Source: a virus
DNA length: 42,557 bases
IMG/VR virus record: IMGVR_UViG_3300046463_001303
Coordinates: 1 to 42,557 of that record
Reading direction: 5' to 3' (one strand)
Every line of letters starts with the position of its first letter. The stretch's first letter is position 1. Shown one piece after another: positions 28,479-38,267 of the stretch. A model generated the notes under the pieces. That model saw only the letters and a program-made list of their open reading frames with translations, made no database searches and had not been told where the DNA came from. A program made the position numbers and the translations under genes.

Positions 28479-31328
28479 ATGGCTGGCGATAACCTCGGCA
28501 CGCTGACGGTCGACTTGATCGCCAACACCGGCGGCTTTGAAAAGGGCATGGACCGCGCCCAGCGATCGCTCAAGTCGGCCACCAAGGAAGCGGCCTACCA
28601 GGCCACCCAACTTGACCGGCTGGTTGGTCAGATCGACCCGGTGGTAGCTGCCTACGGCAAGCTCGACAAAATGGAAGAGCAGCTGCGCAAGCACCGCGCG
28701 GCCAACCGCCTGGACGATGCTGATTTCGGGGATTACCTGAAAAAGCTGAACGATCAGCGTGCGGCGCTCACCCAAACTGACGACGCGATGCTCAAGGGCG
28801 GCATGTCGGCCAAGGCCTACGCAGCGGCGCTGCGCAACGTGCCCGGGCAGTTCACCGACATCGCGACTTCGCTCCAGGCTGGCCAAAGCCCGTTGACGGT
28901 TTTCCTCCAGCAGGGCGGCCAGTTGAAAGACCAGTTCGGCGGCGCAGGCGCCGCTGCGAAAGCGCTTGGTGGCTACGTTCTTGGCCTGGTGAACCCGTAC
29001 ACCGTTGCCGCCGCTGCCGTCGCAGTGCTGGCTTTGGCCTACAAGCAGGGTAGTGACGAGGCCTCGGCCTTCCAGAAGGCGCTGGCGCTTACTGGTAGTG
29101 CCTCCGGCGCCACGGTGGACGGCCTGCAGTCCCTGGCGCAGAAAGTCAGCAAGTCCACCGGCACAATTGGATCTGCCTCCGCCGTGTTGGTGCAGCTCGC
29201 CAGCACCGGGAAAATACCGGTGGAGAGCTTCGACGCGATCGCCGTGGCCGCGCTGAAGATGGAATCAGCCACCGGTAAAGCCACTGCTGATACGGTGGCC
29301 GAGTTCGCCAAGCTGGCTGACGATCCGGTTAAGGCATCGAAAGCGCTGAACGACCAGATCCACTACCTGAACGCGGCGGTGTACGAACAGATCGACGCTA
29401 TGCAGCGCAGCGGCGATCAGCAGGGTGCTGCGGCCCTGGCCGAGCAGGCCTACGCCCAGGCGCTGAGCACCCGCGCCGACAGCATCAAGTCGAACCTGGG
29501 CAGCATCGAAAGCGGATGGAATACCGTCAAGAGCGCCGCCAAGGGTGCCTGGGACGCAATTCTCGATATTGGTCGGGAAAAGACCTTCGAAGAGAAAATG
29601 GCACTGCTCAACGAGCAGCTGGCGAATGCTTCAAGGCTCGGCACCGGCGCGCGGGGTGGCGGCGGCCGGGGCGTCGCCGCTGTTCAGTCCGATATCACAA
29701 GCTTGGGGCTGACACAGAACGAAAAAACGAACCGGGCCGCCGCGCAGGCGCTGTACCAAGACATTCAAGACAAGGGTGTCAAGGCATTCGACAGCTTTAA
29801 TAAGGGGCTTGACGATACCGCTAGCAAGTCGGAAAAAATGGCCAAGGAGCTCAAGGCCGCTCGTAGTGAAATAGAAGACATCAACCGCGCTGCCAAAATT
29901 AACGGTACCTCCGGTGTCAGCGATGCTGATGCTGAGAAACGTCTGGCTGGCATTCGCGAAAAGTACAAGGACCCTACCAAAGCCAGCAAGGCCTACACCG
30001 AGGATGCTGGCACCAAGGCCCTCGACAATGCTCGTCAGCAGTACGCGGTTCTGCAACAGCAAAGCCAGTTGATCGGCAGCCAGGGCGCCGGCACCCAAGC
30101 CCTGGGCGAGAACGCCAAAAAGCTGATCGAATGGGAGCAGCAGCTCGCCGACATCAAGTCGAAGAAGACCCTGACCGCCGACCAGAAATCCCTGCTGGCT
30201 AGCTCCGACTTGTACACCGCTCAGCTCAAGCGCAACGCCGCGCTGGAGACGGAGAACACTCTCAAGCAGCGGTCGCTTGAGCAGGCCAAAAAGCTGGCGG
30301 TATTCGAAGAGAACCTGCAAAACCAGCTCTCGAGTGCGCAGCAAGGTCTTGATAGCAGCTTGGCCGGAACCGGCATGGGCGACCAGCAGAAGCAGCGCTT
30401 GCAACAACAGATCGCGATTCGCCAGTCGTACCAGTCGCAGATGGACAAGCTCACTTCCGACTACAACAAGAGCAACAAGGACCAGATCAGCACGGATCTT
30501 TACCAGAAGGAAACCGGGGCCCTGGGCAGCGCGCTGAGCCAGCGCCTGGCGATGCAGCAGAAGTACTACGCAGATGTAGATGCCGCACAGGCTGATTGGG
30601 CGAATGGCTACAGCGCGGCCAACCAAAACTACGTCAACAGCGCGAAGGACATCGCTGGCCAGACCCAATCGGCCTTCACGTCGCTGTATGGCGGCCTGAC
30701 CGATGCGGCGGCGGACTGGGTCACCGGTACCGACACCTCGTTTAAATCGGTCGCCATCAGCTTCGGCAAGATGCTGGTCAAGATGGAGTTGCAGGCCGCG
30801 GCCTCCAGTGTTTTTTCCAGCTTGAGCGGCGCCGGCCTGAGCAGCCTTTTCAGTAGCGGCGCGACCTCCGCTGGCAGCACAGCGGCGGGCTACTCCAGCA
30901 GCTACCTCTCAGGGTGGTCGGGGGCAACGTATTCAGATGGCGGCTACACCGGTGATGGCGGAAAGTACCAGGCGATGGGCGTTGTGCACGGCGGCGAGGT
31001 CGTGATCCGCAAGGAAGTCGTCCAGCAGCCGGGGATGCGCGGCTACCTAGAGAAACTCAACAAGACGGGCAAGGGGTATGCCGACGGCGGTTACGTTGGG
31101 GTCGGGAAAGCTGCTGCTGCCTCAACCCCAGCCACCGCCGCAAGCGGCGTCAGTTTCCATCTTACTGTCGAGGGTGGCAGCGATTCGGCCGCTTCCGTTG
31201 ACCAATCTGCGATAGCGGATTGGGGTCGTCAGCAACAGAAGCAACTGCAGGCAAGTTGGAAAGAATTTGAAGCTAGGTCGCTATCGCCCGGCGGGAACAT
31301 CCGTAAAGCAATCAATGGGAGAGGGTGA
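28479..31328 (+). CDS. Tape measure protein
   Basis: 949 residues, setting tail length. The N-terminus (LGTLTVDLIANTGGFEKGMD) is the prophage tail-length domain. A membrane-like segment (YTVAAAAVAVLALAYK) lies near residues 172-187. Long helical and coiled-coil stretches follow (LKAARSEIEDINRAAKINGT; KKLAVFEENLQNQLSSAQQG), and a C-terminal Gly/Ser region (GGYTGDGGKYQAMGVVHGGE) resembles lambda H-like tails. At DNA entry it can cross the envelope. AAGGTG is 4 bases before the ATG. Confidence 0.95.
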   Translation: MAGDNLGTLTVDLIANTGGFEKGMDRAQRSLKSATKEAAYQATQLDRLVGQIDPVVAAYGKLDKMEEQLRKHRAANRLDDADFGDYLKKLNDQRAALTQTDDAMLKGGMSAKAYAAALRNVPGQFTDIATSLQAGQSPLTVFLQQGGQLKDQFGGAGAAAKALGGYVLGLVNPYTVAAAAVAVLALAYKQGSDEASAFQKALALTGSASGATVDGLQSLAQKVSKSTGTIGSASAVLVQLASTGKIPVESFDAIAVAALKMESATGKATADTVAEFAKLADDPVKASKALNDQIHYLNAAVYEQIDAMQRSGDQQGAAALAEQAYAQALSTRADSIKSNLGSIESGWNTVKSAAKGAWDAILDIGREKTFEEKMALLNEQLANASRLGTGARGGGGRGVAAVQSDITSLGLTQNEKTNRAAAQALYQDIQDKGVKAFDSFNKGLDDTASKSEKMAKELKAARSEIEDINRAAKINGTSGVSDADAEKRLAGIREKYKDPTKASKAYTEDAGTKALDNARQQYAVLQQQSQLIGSQGAGTQALGENAKKLIEWEQQLADIKSKKTLTADQKSLLASSDLYTAQLKRNAALETENTLKQRSLEQAKKLAVFEENLQNQLSSAQQGLDSSLAGTGMGDQQKQRLQQQIAIRQSYQSQMDKLTSDYNKSNKDQISTDLYQKETGALGSALSQRLAMQQKYYADVDAAQADWANGYSAANQNYVNSAKDIAGQTQSAFTSLYGGLTDAAADWVTGTDTSFKSVAISFGKMLVKMELQAAASSVFSSLSGAGLSSLFSSGATSAGSTAAGYSSSYLSGWSGATYSDGGYTGDGGKYQAMGVVHGGEVVIRKEVVQQPGMRGYLEKLNKTGKGYADGGYVGVGKAAAASTPATAASGVSFHLTVEGGSDSAASVDQSAIADWGRQQQKQLQASWKEFEARSLSPGGNIRKAINGRG

Positions 31329-31666
31329 TGGCTGACGAATTCACCTGGTGTCCTTACGTCGAGCCGACCGGCACCAGCACGTTTCGCGTTCGTTCCGCTC
31401 AGTTCGGCAGCGGCTACAAGCAGGTGGCTGGCGACGGGCTAAACGTCGAGTCCCAAAGCTGGCCGCTCACCTTCAAGGGCAATGAAGCATACGCAAATGA
31501 AATTCTCGCCTTTCTACGTGCCCGCGCTGGGCACATTTCATTTGCGTGGACGCCGCCTCTTGGAGCGCAGGCTCGGTGGACTTGCGTAACCTTCACGACG
31601 ACACCGCTTGGAGCAGGGATGTATACCGTGGCTGCCACCTTTGACCAATATTTTGGGGTGACCTGA
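31328..31666 (+). CDS. Tail tip protein M-like
   Basis: 112 residues. FTWCPYVEPTGTSTFRVRSA, FGSGYKQVAGDGLNVESQSW and FLRARAGHISFAWTPPLG match the lambda gpM/phage minor tail family of the tail tip. The ATG is the one overlapping the tape-measure stop (TGATG). Confidence 0.9.
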   Translation: MADEFTWCPYVEPTGTSTFRVRSAQFGSGYKQVAGDGLNVESQSWPLTFKGNEAYANEILAFLRARAGHISFAWTPPLGAQARWTCVTFTTTPLGAGMYTVAATFDQYFGVT

Positions 31667-32364
31667 TGGCCGACAGCATCTACGAGGACATCCAGAAGCT
31701 GGAGGTCGGGCTGTACGTCGAGCTGTTTGAACTGGACCTGACTCCGCTGAGTGGTGACGTCTACTACTTCCACGGCTACACGCAGGTTGGCCCGATCTAC
31801 TGGCAGGGCGTTCAATACTCACCCTGGCCGATCAAGGTCGAAGGCATGGGCATGACCGGGGAAGGCCAGCAGAGCAACCCAAGCCTGTCAGTGGGCAATG
31901 TCAGTGGCTTCATCACCGCACTGTGCAAGGCTTATCAGGACCTGGTTGACGCCAAGATCACCCGGCATCGGACGCTGGGGCGCTACATGGACGCCGCCAA
32001 CTTTCCGGCCGGCAATGACGAAGCCGACCCTGACGAGCACTTCGCCGACGATGTCTACGTCATCGACCAGAAGCAGTCGGCCGACAGTGAACTGGTGGTG
32101 TTTGTCCTGAAGTCCCCGCTGATCGCCACCGACCGGCAGCTGCCGGGCCGGCAGATCATCGCGAACTGCTGCCAGTGGCTCTCAATCGGCGGGTATCGAG
32201 GTGTCTACTGCGGCTACACCGGATCGGTCTATGCCACCGACAAGGACGTCATCACCAGCGACCCAGGCCAAGACAAGTGCTCCGGCACGCTGACTGGCTG
32301 CAAATTGCGCTTCGGCGCGAACAACCAACTCCGGTATGGCAGCTACCCCAGCGCCGGCAACTGA
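31666..32364 (+). CDS. Tail tip protein L-like
   Basis: 232 residues. The N-terminal two thirds match lambda gpL (IQKLEVGLYVELFELDLTPL; LSVGNVSGFITALCKAY). Cysteines at 168/169, 182, 205 and 212 occupy the places of the four that bind an iron-sulfur cluster in lambda gpL. It joins the tape measure hub to the J-like protein. Confidence 0.92.
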   Translation: MADSIYEDIQKLEVGLYVELFELDLTPLSGDVYYFHGYTQVGPIYWQGVQYSPWPIKVEGMGMTGEGQQSNPSLSVGNVSGFITALCKAYQDLVDAKITRHRTLGRYMDAANFPAGNDEADPDEHFADDVYVIDQKQSADSELVVFVLKSPLIATDRQLPGRQIIANCCQWLSIGGYRGVYCGYTGSVYATDKDVITSDPGQDKCSGTLTGCKLRFGANNQLRYGSYPSAGN

Positions 32365-32374
32365 CGAGAACCCC

Positions 32375-33139
32375 ATGGAATTCAGCCCTGACGTTATCGC
32401 CGCGGTATACGCGCACGCGGCAATGGACAATCCGCGCGAGGCCTGTGGGCTGGTGGTGGAGATCGGCGGCGCCCAGGTCTACGTGCCAGCAGCGAACACT
32501 GCCGAGAAGCCGGAGCGGGACTTCCGCATCAGTGCCGAGGCCTGGGCGGACGCCGAAGACCTCGGGAAGGTGCTGTGTGTTGCCCATAGCCACCCGGGCC
32601 AGTCGGCCAAGCTGAGCGGCGCTGACAGGGTGTCGATGGAGGCCACCGAACTGCCCTGGCTGATCGTCGAAGTTCGGGAGGGCGTCCCTACCGCGCACCT
32701 GCTGCACTTGCCGACCGGCTACCAGGCGCCGCTGGTGGGCCGCCCGTTCTACCACGGCGTGCTCGACTGCTATACCTTGGTGCGCGACTTCTACCAGCGT
32801 GAAATGGGCATCGAGCTTCAGGATTATGACCGGAAAGACGAATGGTGGGCCAACGGCGGCGACCTGTACATGCAGAATTACGCGGCATGCGGCTTCGAGC
32901 CAGTGGATGACCTGCAGCATGGCGACGTGGTGATCATGCAGGTCCGAGCGCCAGTGCCGAATCACGCTGGCATCTATCTGGCCGACGGCGTGCTGAAGAC
33001 CGAGCCCGACCACCACCCAGTGCCAGGCGGAATCCTGCACCACCTGCACGGCCGCGACTCGAAGCGCGACGTCTACGGCGGTTACTGGGCAGAAGCCACC
33101 CACTTGGTGCTGCGGCACAAGCATGCGAAATTGGGTTGA
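32375..33139 (+). CDS. Tail tip peptidase K-like (JAB/MPN plus NlpC/P60)
   Basis: 254 residues. A JAMM metalloprotease domain comes first: E22, H71 and H73 of HSHPG, and D84 (S81..D84). An NlpC/P60 cysteine peptidase follows: C132 in LDCYTLVRDFY, H197 in NHAGIYL and a late histidine in LHHLHGRD. The enzyme cuts peptidoglycan peptides during tail entry. ATG 32375 is taken because the N-terminal residues before it are unlike the family. Confidence 0.93.
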   Translation: MEFSPDVIAAVYAHAAMDNPREACGLVVEIGGAQVYVPAANTAEKPERDFRISAEAWADAEDLGKVLCVAHSHPGQSAKLSGADRVSMEATELPWLIVEVREGVPTAHLLHLPTGYQAPLVGRPFYHGVLDCYTLVRDFYQREMGIELQDYDRKDEWWANGGDLYMQNYAACGFEPVDDLQHGDVVIMQVRAPVPNHAGIYLADGVLKTEPDHHPVPGGILHHLHGRDSKRDVYGGYWAEATHLVLRHKHAKLG

Positions 33140-33176
33140 TCTGATACAGTCCGACCTTTCCAAAGGAGGGATTCAG

Positions 33177-33527
33177 ATGCGAGTTTTGATTGGGGCGCTT
33201 GCGGTTGCCCTGCTGGCTGGGTGCGCCACGCCGACCATGCCCGCCATGCGCGATAGAGGGCCGGTAAAGACCTTCTCGTCAGTGAAGAGTCCTGACGCCC
33301 TTGCTAAGTGCGTGCTCTTTGCATGGCAAGACAGCAAGTTATCAGGTGGCGGAATGGTAATGGCCATGCAGCCTGGCCGGAATGGTGGAAGCACTGTCTA
33401 CGCCGGTGATAGGGAGTATTTCGCCGACATCACGCCGACCGGAACCGGATCATCTGTTAAGTATTACGCAATCTCTAACAACTGGGTCTCTCGGGACCTA
33501 CAGGAGCCCATGACCAGCTGCCTGTAA
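33177..33527 (+). CDS. Lipoprotein of unknown function between tail genes
   Basis: 116 residues with a short lipoprotein signal: MRVLIGALAVALLAGC, with the lipid-bearing Cys at 16, then a mixed beta-type domain (SVKSPDALAKCVLFAWQDSK; GGSTVYAGDREYFADITPTG). AAAGGAGGG precedes the ATG. It sits between K and I, is followed by its own terminator, and lacks homology to tail parts, so a superinfection-exclusion or conversion role is proposed. Confidence 0.8.
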   Translation: MRVLIGALAVALLAGCATPTMPAMRDRGPVKTFSSVKSPDALAKCVLFAWQDSKLSGGGMVMAMQPGRNGGSTVYAGDREYFADITPTGTGSSVKYYAISNNWVSRDLQEPMTSCL

Positions 33528-33544
33528 CCGATGAACCTCAACAG

Positions 33545-33565
33545 ACCCGCTACGGCGGGTTTTTT
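33545..33565 (+). terminator. Terminator after the lipoprotein gene
   Basis: ACCCGC (33545-33550) and GCGGGT (33555-33560) pair around TACG, then five T residues. CCCGGAGAAAAGT follows directly and leads to the next ATG, a junction also seen at 38964 and 41268. Confidence 0.75.
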
Positions 33566-33582
33566 CATGCCCGGAGAAAAGT

Positions 33583-34203
33583 ATGTCGCAGCGTGTCCGT
33601 ACCATTCGCCTATACGGCAAGCTCGGCGCGAAATTTGGCAGGGTTCATTATCTCGCGGTCAACTCGGCGGCAGAGGCGGTGCGCGCACTCGGCGTGCTTC
33701 ACCAAGGATTCAATCGATTCATGGCTGAATCCAAGGATATGGGGCTGGCGTTCGCGGTGTTCTACGGGAAGCGCAACATCAGCAAGGACGAGCTGTGCGA
33801 CCCTCCCAGTCGCAACGATATTCGCATCGCTCCAGTGGTGCAGGGCAGTAAGAGCGGCGGCAGCCTACAGACCATCATCGGCGTAGTCATCATCGCGGTC
33901 GCGTCGTTCTATTCTGGCGGCGCCGCAGCCGGTGGCGCTGGGCTGTTCGGTACGGCATCCGCCGGCTGGGCGGCAGTGGGCGCGGTCGGCATCTCGCTCG
34001 CCATAGGCGGCGTAGCCCAAATGATCGCCGGCACCCAGAAGGGCCTGAGCAGTTCCGAGTCTGCAGACAACAAGCCCAGCTATAACTTCTCCGGCATCAA
34101 GAACACCACCACTCAAGGCAACCCGGTCCCGCTGTGCTACGGCGAAATGACTGTGGGTTCTGCCGTCGCTTCGTTTGGCATCGTCGCCGAAGACCAGCAA
34201 TAA
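33583..34203 (+). CDS. Tail assembly protein I-like
   Basis: 206 residues. RTIRLYGKLGAKFGRVHYLA and VNSAAEAVRALGVLHQGFNR form the ubiquitin-like N-terminal domain of lambda gpI. Two hydrophobic stretches follow (TIIGVVIIAVASFYSGG; WAAVGAVGISLAIGGVAQM), and the end GNPVPLCYGEMTVGSAVAS is typical. It acts in assembly of the tip with K and J. Confidence 0.9.
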   Translation: MSQRVRTIRLYGKLGAKFGRVHYLAVNSAAEAVRALGVLHQGFNRFMAESKDMGLAFAVFYGKRNISKDELCDPPSRNDIRIAPVVQGSKSGGSLQTIIGVVIIAVASFYSGGAAAGGAGLFGTASAGWAAVGAVGISLAIGGVAQMIAGTQKGLSSSESADNKPSYNFSGIKNTTTQGNPVPLCYGEMTVGSAVASFGIVAEDQQ

Positions 34204-34212
34204 GGAATCCCC

Positions 34213-37200
34213 ATGTCTGCACTCGCCATTCGCGGCTCGAAGTCCAGTGGCGAAAGCGCCCATACGCCCGTAGAAAGTCCAGATAGCCTGATCAACACCA
34301 GCTATGCGGTCCTGCTGGACGCGATCAGCGAAGGGCCGATCGTGGGCCTGGTGAATGGCGCGCAGTCGATCTACTTCGACCAGACGCCGCTGGCCAACCC
34401 GGACGGCAGCCTGAACTACTCCAACGTCACGTGGGAAGGGCGGACCGGCGAGGCAGATCAGGACTACATCGCGGGCTTTCCAGCGGTTGAAGCTGAAACG
34501 GCCGTGGGCGTGCAGCTGACCTTCGCCCAGTCGTGGACGCAGGCAATCAGCAACACCCAGCTCTCCGCGGTTCGTGTGCGTCTTGGCGTTTCTGTGCTTT
34601 ACACCAGCGAGAGCGATGGCGACACCGTCGGAGCAGTCGTCAACTACGCCATCGACCTGTCGACCAACAACGGCGACTACGTGACCGTGGTCAGCCAGGC
34701 ATTCAACGGCAAGACCACCAACGGTTATCAGCGCACCCACCGCATCGACCTTCCGGCCTCCGCCGGGGGATGGCGTATACGCGTGCGCCGCCTGACCGCC
34801 GACAACGTTTCCGGCACTCAGGCCGTAACCTCGATTGTTGGCTACACGGAGATCGTCGACGCCAAGCTGCAGTACCCTTACACCGCGCTGGTGGGCACCA
34901 AGATTGATGCCAGCCAGTTCTCGTCGATTCCTGAGCGTGCGTTCCGTATCCGTGGGCGCATCATCCAGGTGCCGACCAACTACGAACCCTCCATACGTGG
35001 CTACTCGGGCACATGGGACGGCACCTTCAAGCTCGCCTGGACCGATAACCCTGCTTGGATCTTCCGCGACCTGATCCTGAACGACCGTTACGGCCTCGGC
35101 CAGGTCATCAAGGCCGACCAGGTCGACAAATGGAGCCTGTACCAGATCGCCCAGTACTGCGACCAGTTGGTCGATAACGGCAAGGGCAGCACCGAACCGC
35201 GGTTCACCTGCAACCTGTACCTGCAAAGCCGCGCCAACGCGCTGCAGGTGCTGCAGGACCTGGCCAGTGTGTTCCGGGGCATGAGCTATTACGCCGGTAC
35301 CGAGGTAATGGTCTCCGCCGACATGCCCAGTGACCCGGTCTACACCTACACCAACGCCAACGTCATCGACGGCAAGTTCAGCCGGGCCGCGTCGAGCGGC
35401 ACCACCCGCTACAGCGTGTGCAAGGTGTCTTGGTCCGACACTGAGAACTTTGGCAACGTCCGCACCGAGTACGTTACCCGCCAGGAGGCACTGGCGCGCT
35501 ACGGCGTGCGGGAAACCGAGATCACGGCCTTCGCCTGCACCTCGCAAGGCCAAGCCCAGCGCCTGGGCCAGTACACGCTGCTGACCAACCAACTGGAAAC
35601 GGACACCATCAGCTTCAGCGTGGGCCTAGACGGAACCATTGCGCGCCCGGGTCAGCTGATCCGGGTAGCCGACGAGTTCTATGGCGGCAAGCCTATGGCC
35701 GGGCGTATCAAGTCGGCCACGACGACCACGGTGACCCTCGACAACGACATCGAAGCCGCCGCCGGCGACACCCTGGTGGTGATCCTGCCAACGGGCACCG
35801 CCGAGACTCGAGTTATCCAGGGCTTTACCGGTCGCGTCGTGACTGTGAGCCAGGCGTTCAGTGCGGTACCGGCAGCACAGTCGATCTACAGCATCGAAAC
35901 CACCGAACTGGTGGCCGAGACCTACCGAATCTTGACCGTGGCCGAGAACTTCGGCGACGACAAGCTGCAGTACGACGTTGTGGCCGTGCAGCACAACGCG
36001 AGCAAGTTCGCTGCGATCGACAATGGTGCGCAGATCGTCACGCCGCCTACGTCGGTGCTGCCGAACGCAGTGCAGGCCATTCCTACCAATGTCGCGCTGA
36101 CTACTTATGACGCAGTAAAGCAGGGCGTCAACGTGGCGACCATGCGCATCACTTGGGATGCCCCGTCCGGCGCCGTCTACTACAACGTGTGGTGGCGCCG
36201 CGGTGCCAGCGACTGGATCAACGCTGGAGTGACTTACACGGCGTCTATCGAGGTTGCCGGTATCTACACCGACACCTACACCGCGCGCGTCTCGGCGGTG
36301 GGGGTGACCGGGAACAGTTCGCTCTGGGGCTATTCGCCGGCCACGGACCTGCAGGGCAAGACCGGCACACCGCCGGCGGTGACCAGCCTGACGGCTGCCA
36401 GCCAGTTGTTCGGCATTGCCTTGGCCTGGACCTTCCCGGCGGGCGCCGAGGATACGCAGCGCACCGAGGTCTGGTACGGCAAGTCTCCAAGCCTGGACGC
36501 CGCCGCGAAGCTCAGCGACTTGGCCTATCCGCAGCGCGACTACGTCCTCCAGAACCTGCAGGCCGGAGCCACGTTCTACTTCTGGGCGCGCCTGGTGGAT
36601 CGGATTGGGAACATCGGCCCGTTCTACCCGGTCGGTAATGGTGTGCAGGGCATCGCCAGCACGGACGCCGGCCTGATCCTCGATGCAATTGCGGGCGAGA
36701 TCACTGAAACCCAGCTGGGCCAGGACCTGCTCACCAAGATCGACAAAATCGACGAGATCGACGGCCTGCAGGAGCAGATCGACAACCTGTCGAACCCGAT
36801 CATGTACAAGGCAACGGATGCCTATGCAATCGGCGCCATCGTGTACCAGGGCGACCGGCTGTACCAGGCCATCGCGGCGGTACCTGCGAAGGCCGACGGC
36901 ACCAATGCTCCGCCGAACGCAACCTACTGGAAGGACGTGGGACAGATACTGACCACGGCCAACGGGCTGGTTACGCAGGTCAACCAGAACACCTCCGATA
37001 TCAATGCGGTATCCGCACAAGCCAGCAGCCTGCAGTCGTTGGTGGCGGCCCGCCGGGATGATGGGGCGAGCGGGGCGCTCGCGGATGCGTTGAACAGCTG
37101 GAACTCGATTGCCAGTGCCGCGCAGGAGACGAAGGTCCGGGCAGAGCAGGATTACGCCCAGTCGACGCGCACCACCACGCTCGAAGCCGCGGTTGGCGAC

Positions 37201-37905
37201 AACGCGACCAAGATCACCACGGTGCAGCAGGTGGTGGCGGATAACCAAACAGCCACGGCCCAGCAGATAACGCAGCTGACATCGACGGTGGGTGACAACG
37301 CGGCAACGGTCACGCAGCTGTCGAAGACGGTCGCGGACAACCAGCAGGCCACGGCCACAACCATTAATCAGCTGTCGACAACAGTCGGATCGCAGGGCGA
37401 CACGCTGGGCCAGCAGCAGACCGCGATCACCCAGACGACCTCAATCGTCAACGACATCAACGGCAAGCTCGCGGCCACCTGGTCGGTGAAGATGCAGTAC
37501 ATCACCTCCACCGGGCAGTACATCGCAGCCGGCATTGGCCTGGGCATCGAAAACACGGCAGCAGGCCTGCAGAGCCAGTTTCTGGTTTCTGCAGATCGGT
37601 TCGCCGTGGTCAACACGATTGCCGGTGGCACGGCCACTGTGCCGTTCGCGGTCCAGGGCGGCCAGGTGTTCATCAACAACGCGATCATTCAGGACCTGTC
37701 CCTGTCGTTCGGCAAGATCAGCGATACCTTGCAGTCCGACAATTACGTCGCTGGCAGTCAGGGTTGGAAGCTGAGCAAGGCTGGCGCATTCGAGATCAAT
37801 GGGGTGGTTGCAGGCGGGGGACGGATCACGCTCACGAACAGGGCGCTCAAGGTCTTCGATCAGAACGGTGTCCTGCGCGTGCAACTGGGGGACCTGACCG
37901 CATGA
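34213..37905 (+). CDS. Host-specificity protein J-like (central tail fibre)
   Basis: 1230 residues. The N-terminus (SPDSLINTSYAVLLDAISEG) matches gpJ, and phage-tail-protein domains follow (YNVWWRRGASDWINAGVTYT is a fibronectin-III-like module at ~650-690). A long coiled coil lies at ~990-1100 (ATKITTVQQVVADNQTATAQ). The C-terminus has a DUF1983-like end (FAVQGGQVFINNAIIQDLSL). It binds the receptor and forms the tail tip. Changes in the last third usually set host range. Confidence 0.95.
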   Translation: MSALAIRGSKSSGESAHTPVESPDSLINTSYAVLLDAISEGPIVGLVNGAQSIYFDQTPLANPDGSLNYSNVTWEGRTGEADQDYIAGFPAVEAETAVGVQLTFAQSWTQAISNTQLSAVRVRLGVSVLYTSESDGDTVGAVVNYAIDLSTNNGDYVTVVSQAFNGKTTNGYQRTHRIDLPASAGGWRIRVRRLTADNVSGTQAVTSIVGYTEIVDAKLQYPYTALVGTKIDASQFSSIPERAFRIRGRIIQVPTNYEPSIRGYSGTWDGTFKLAWTDNPAWIFRDLILNDRYGLGQVIKADQVDKWSLYQIAQYCDQLVDNGKGSTEPRFTCNLYLQSRANALQVLQDLASVFRGMSYYAGTEVMVSADMPSDPVYTYTNANVIDGKFSRAASSGTTRYSVCKVSWSDTENFGNVRTEYVTRQEALARYGVRETEITAFACTSQGQAQRLGQYTLLTNQLETDTISFSVGLDGTIARPGQLIRVADEFYGGKPMAGRIKSATTTTVTLDNDIEAAAGDTLVVILPTGTAETRVIQGFTGRVVTVSQAFSAVPAAQSIYSIETTELVAETYRILTVAENFGDDKLQYDVVAVQHNASKFAAIDNGAQIVTPPTSVLPNAVQAIPTNVALTTYDAVKQGVNVATMRITWDAPSGAVYYNVWWRRGASDWINAGVTYTASIEVAGIYTDTYTARVSAVGVTGNSSLWGYSPATDLQGKTGTPPAVTSLTAASQLFGIALAWTFPAGAEDTQRTEVWYGKSPSLDAAAKLSDLAYPQRDYVLQNLQAGATFYFWARLVDRIGNIGPFYPVGNGVQGIASTDAGLILDAIAGEITETQLGQDLLTKIDKIDEIDGLQEQIDNLSNPIMYKATDAYAIGAIVYQGDRLYQAIAAVPAKADGTNAPPNATYWKDVGQILTTANGLVTQVNQNTSDINAVSAQASSLQSLVAARRDDGASGALADALNSWNSIASAAQETKVRAEQDYAQSTRTTTLEAAVGDNATKITTVQQVVADNQTATAQQITQLTSTVGDNAATVTQLSKTVADNQQATATTINQLSTTVGSQGDTLGQQQTAITQTTSIVNDINGKLAATWSVKMQYITSTGQYIAAGIGLGIENTAAGLQSQFLVSADRFAVVNTIAGGTATVPFAVQGGQVFINNAIIQDLSLSFGKISDTLQSDNYVAGSQGWKLSKAGAFEINGVVAGGGRITLTNRALKVFDQNGVLRVQLGDLTA

Positions 37906-38267
37906 GCTATGGCCTGAGGGTTTTCCGCAACGATGGCGTGCTTGCGATGGACACCAACACGTTCACCTACCAGGTGATGGGGCAGTGGGTGCTGGACTTT
38001 TCGGCATCCACCACCGCCAACCCGGTTAACTACACGCTCAATATTCCGGGTTTCGATCCAGCCAAGTGCGCATTCTTCCTGCTGCCTACTCGTGCGCAGG
38101 ACGTGCCTGGCGATAACGATACCCCGGGCAATGCCAAGTGCTATCCCTACGTCACGATTGCATCCGGGCAGGTGGTGGTGAGGGCGCGCAACCCTTCAGG
38201 TTTGTCAGCCAGCACATCCACCGCCCAAGGCATTCTTCGTGGCATCGCAGTGAGGTACAGCAACTAA
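37902..38267 (+). CDS. Tail-fibre-associated protein
   Basis: 121 residues starting MSYGLRVFRNDGVLAMDTNT. It is beta-rich, with NYTLNIPGFDPAKCAFFLLP, and the ATG overlaps the J-like stop (ATGA). It lies between J and the fibre genes, so an additional tip or receptor-contact protein is likely. No family known to me. Confidence 0.75.
   Translation: MSYGLRVFRNDGVLAMDTNTFTYQVMGQWVLDFSASTTANPVNYTLNIPGFDPAKCAFFLLPTRAQDVPGDNDTPGNAKCYPYVTIASGQVVVRARNPSGLSASTSTAQGILRGIAVRYSN

Noticed and set aside
33865-35592. 575-codon leftward frame antisense to the J-like gene
   Set aside because: Same cause: high third-position GC opens the opposite frame; the sense strand encodes an unmistakable J protein.
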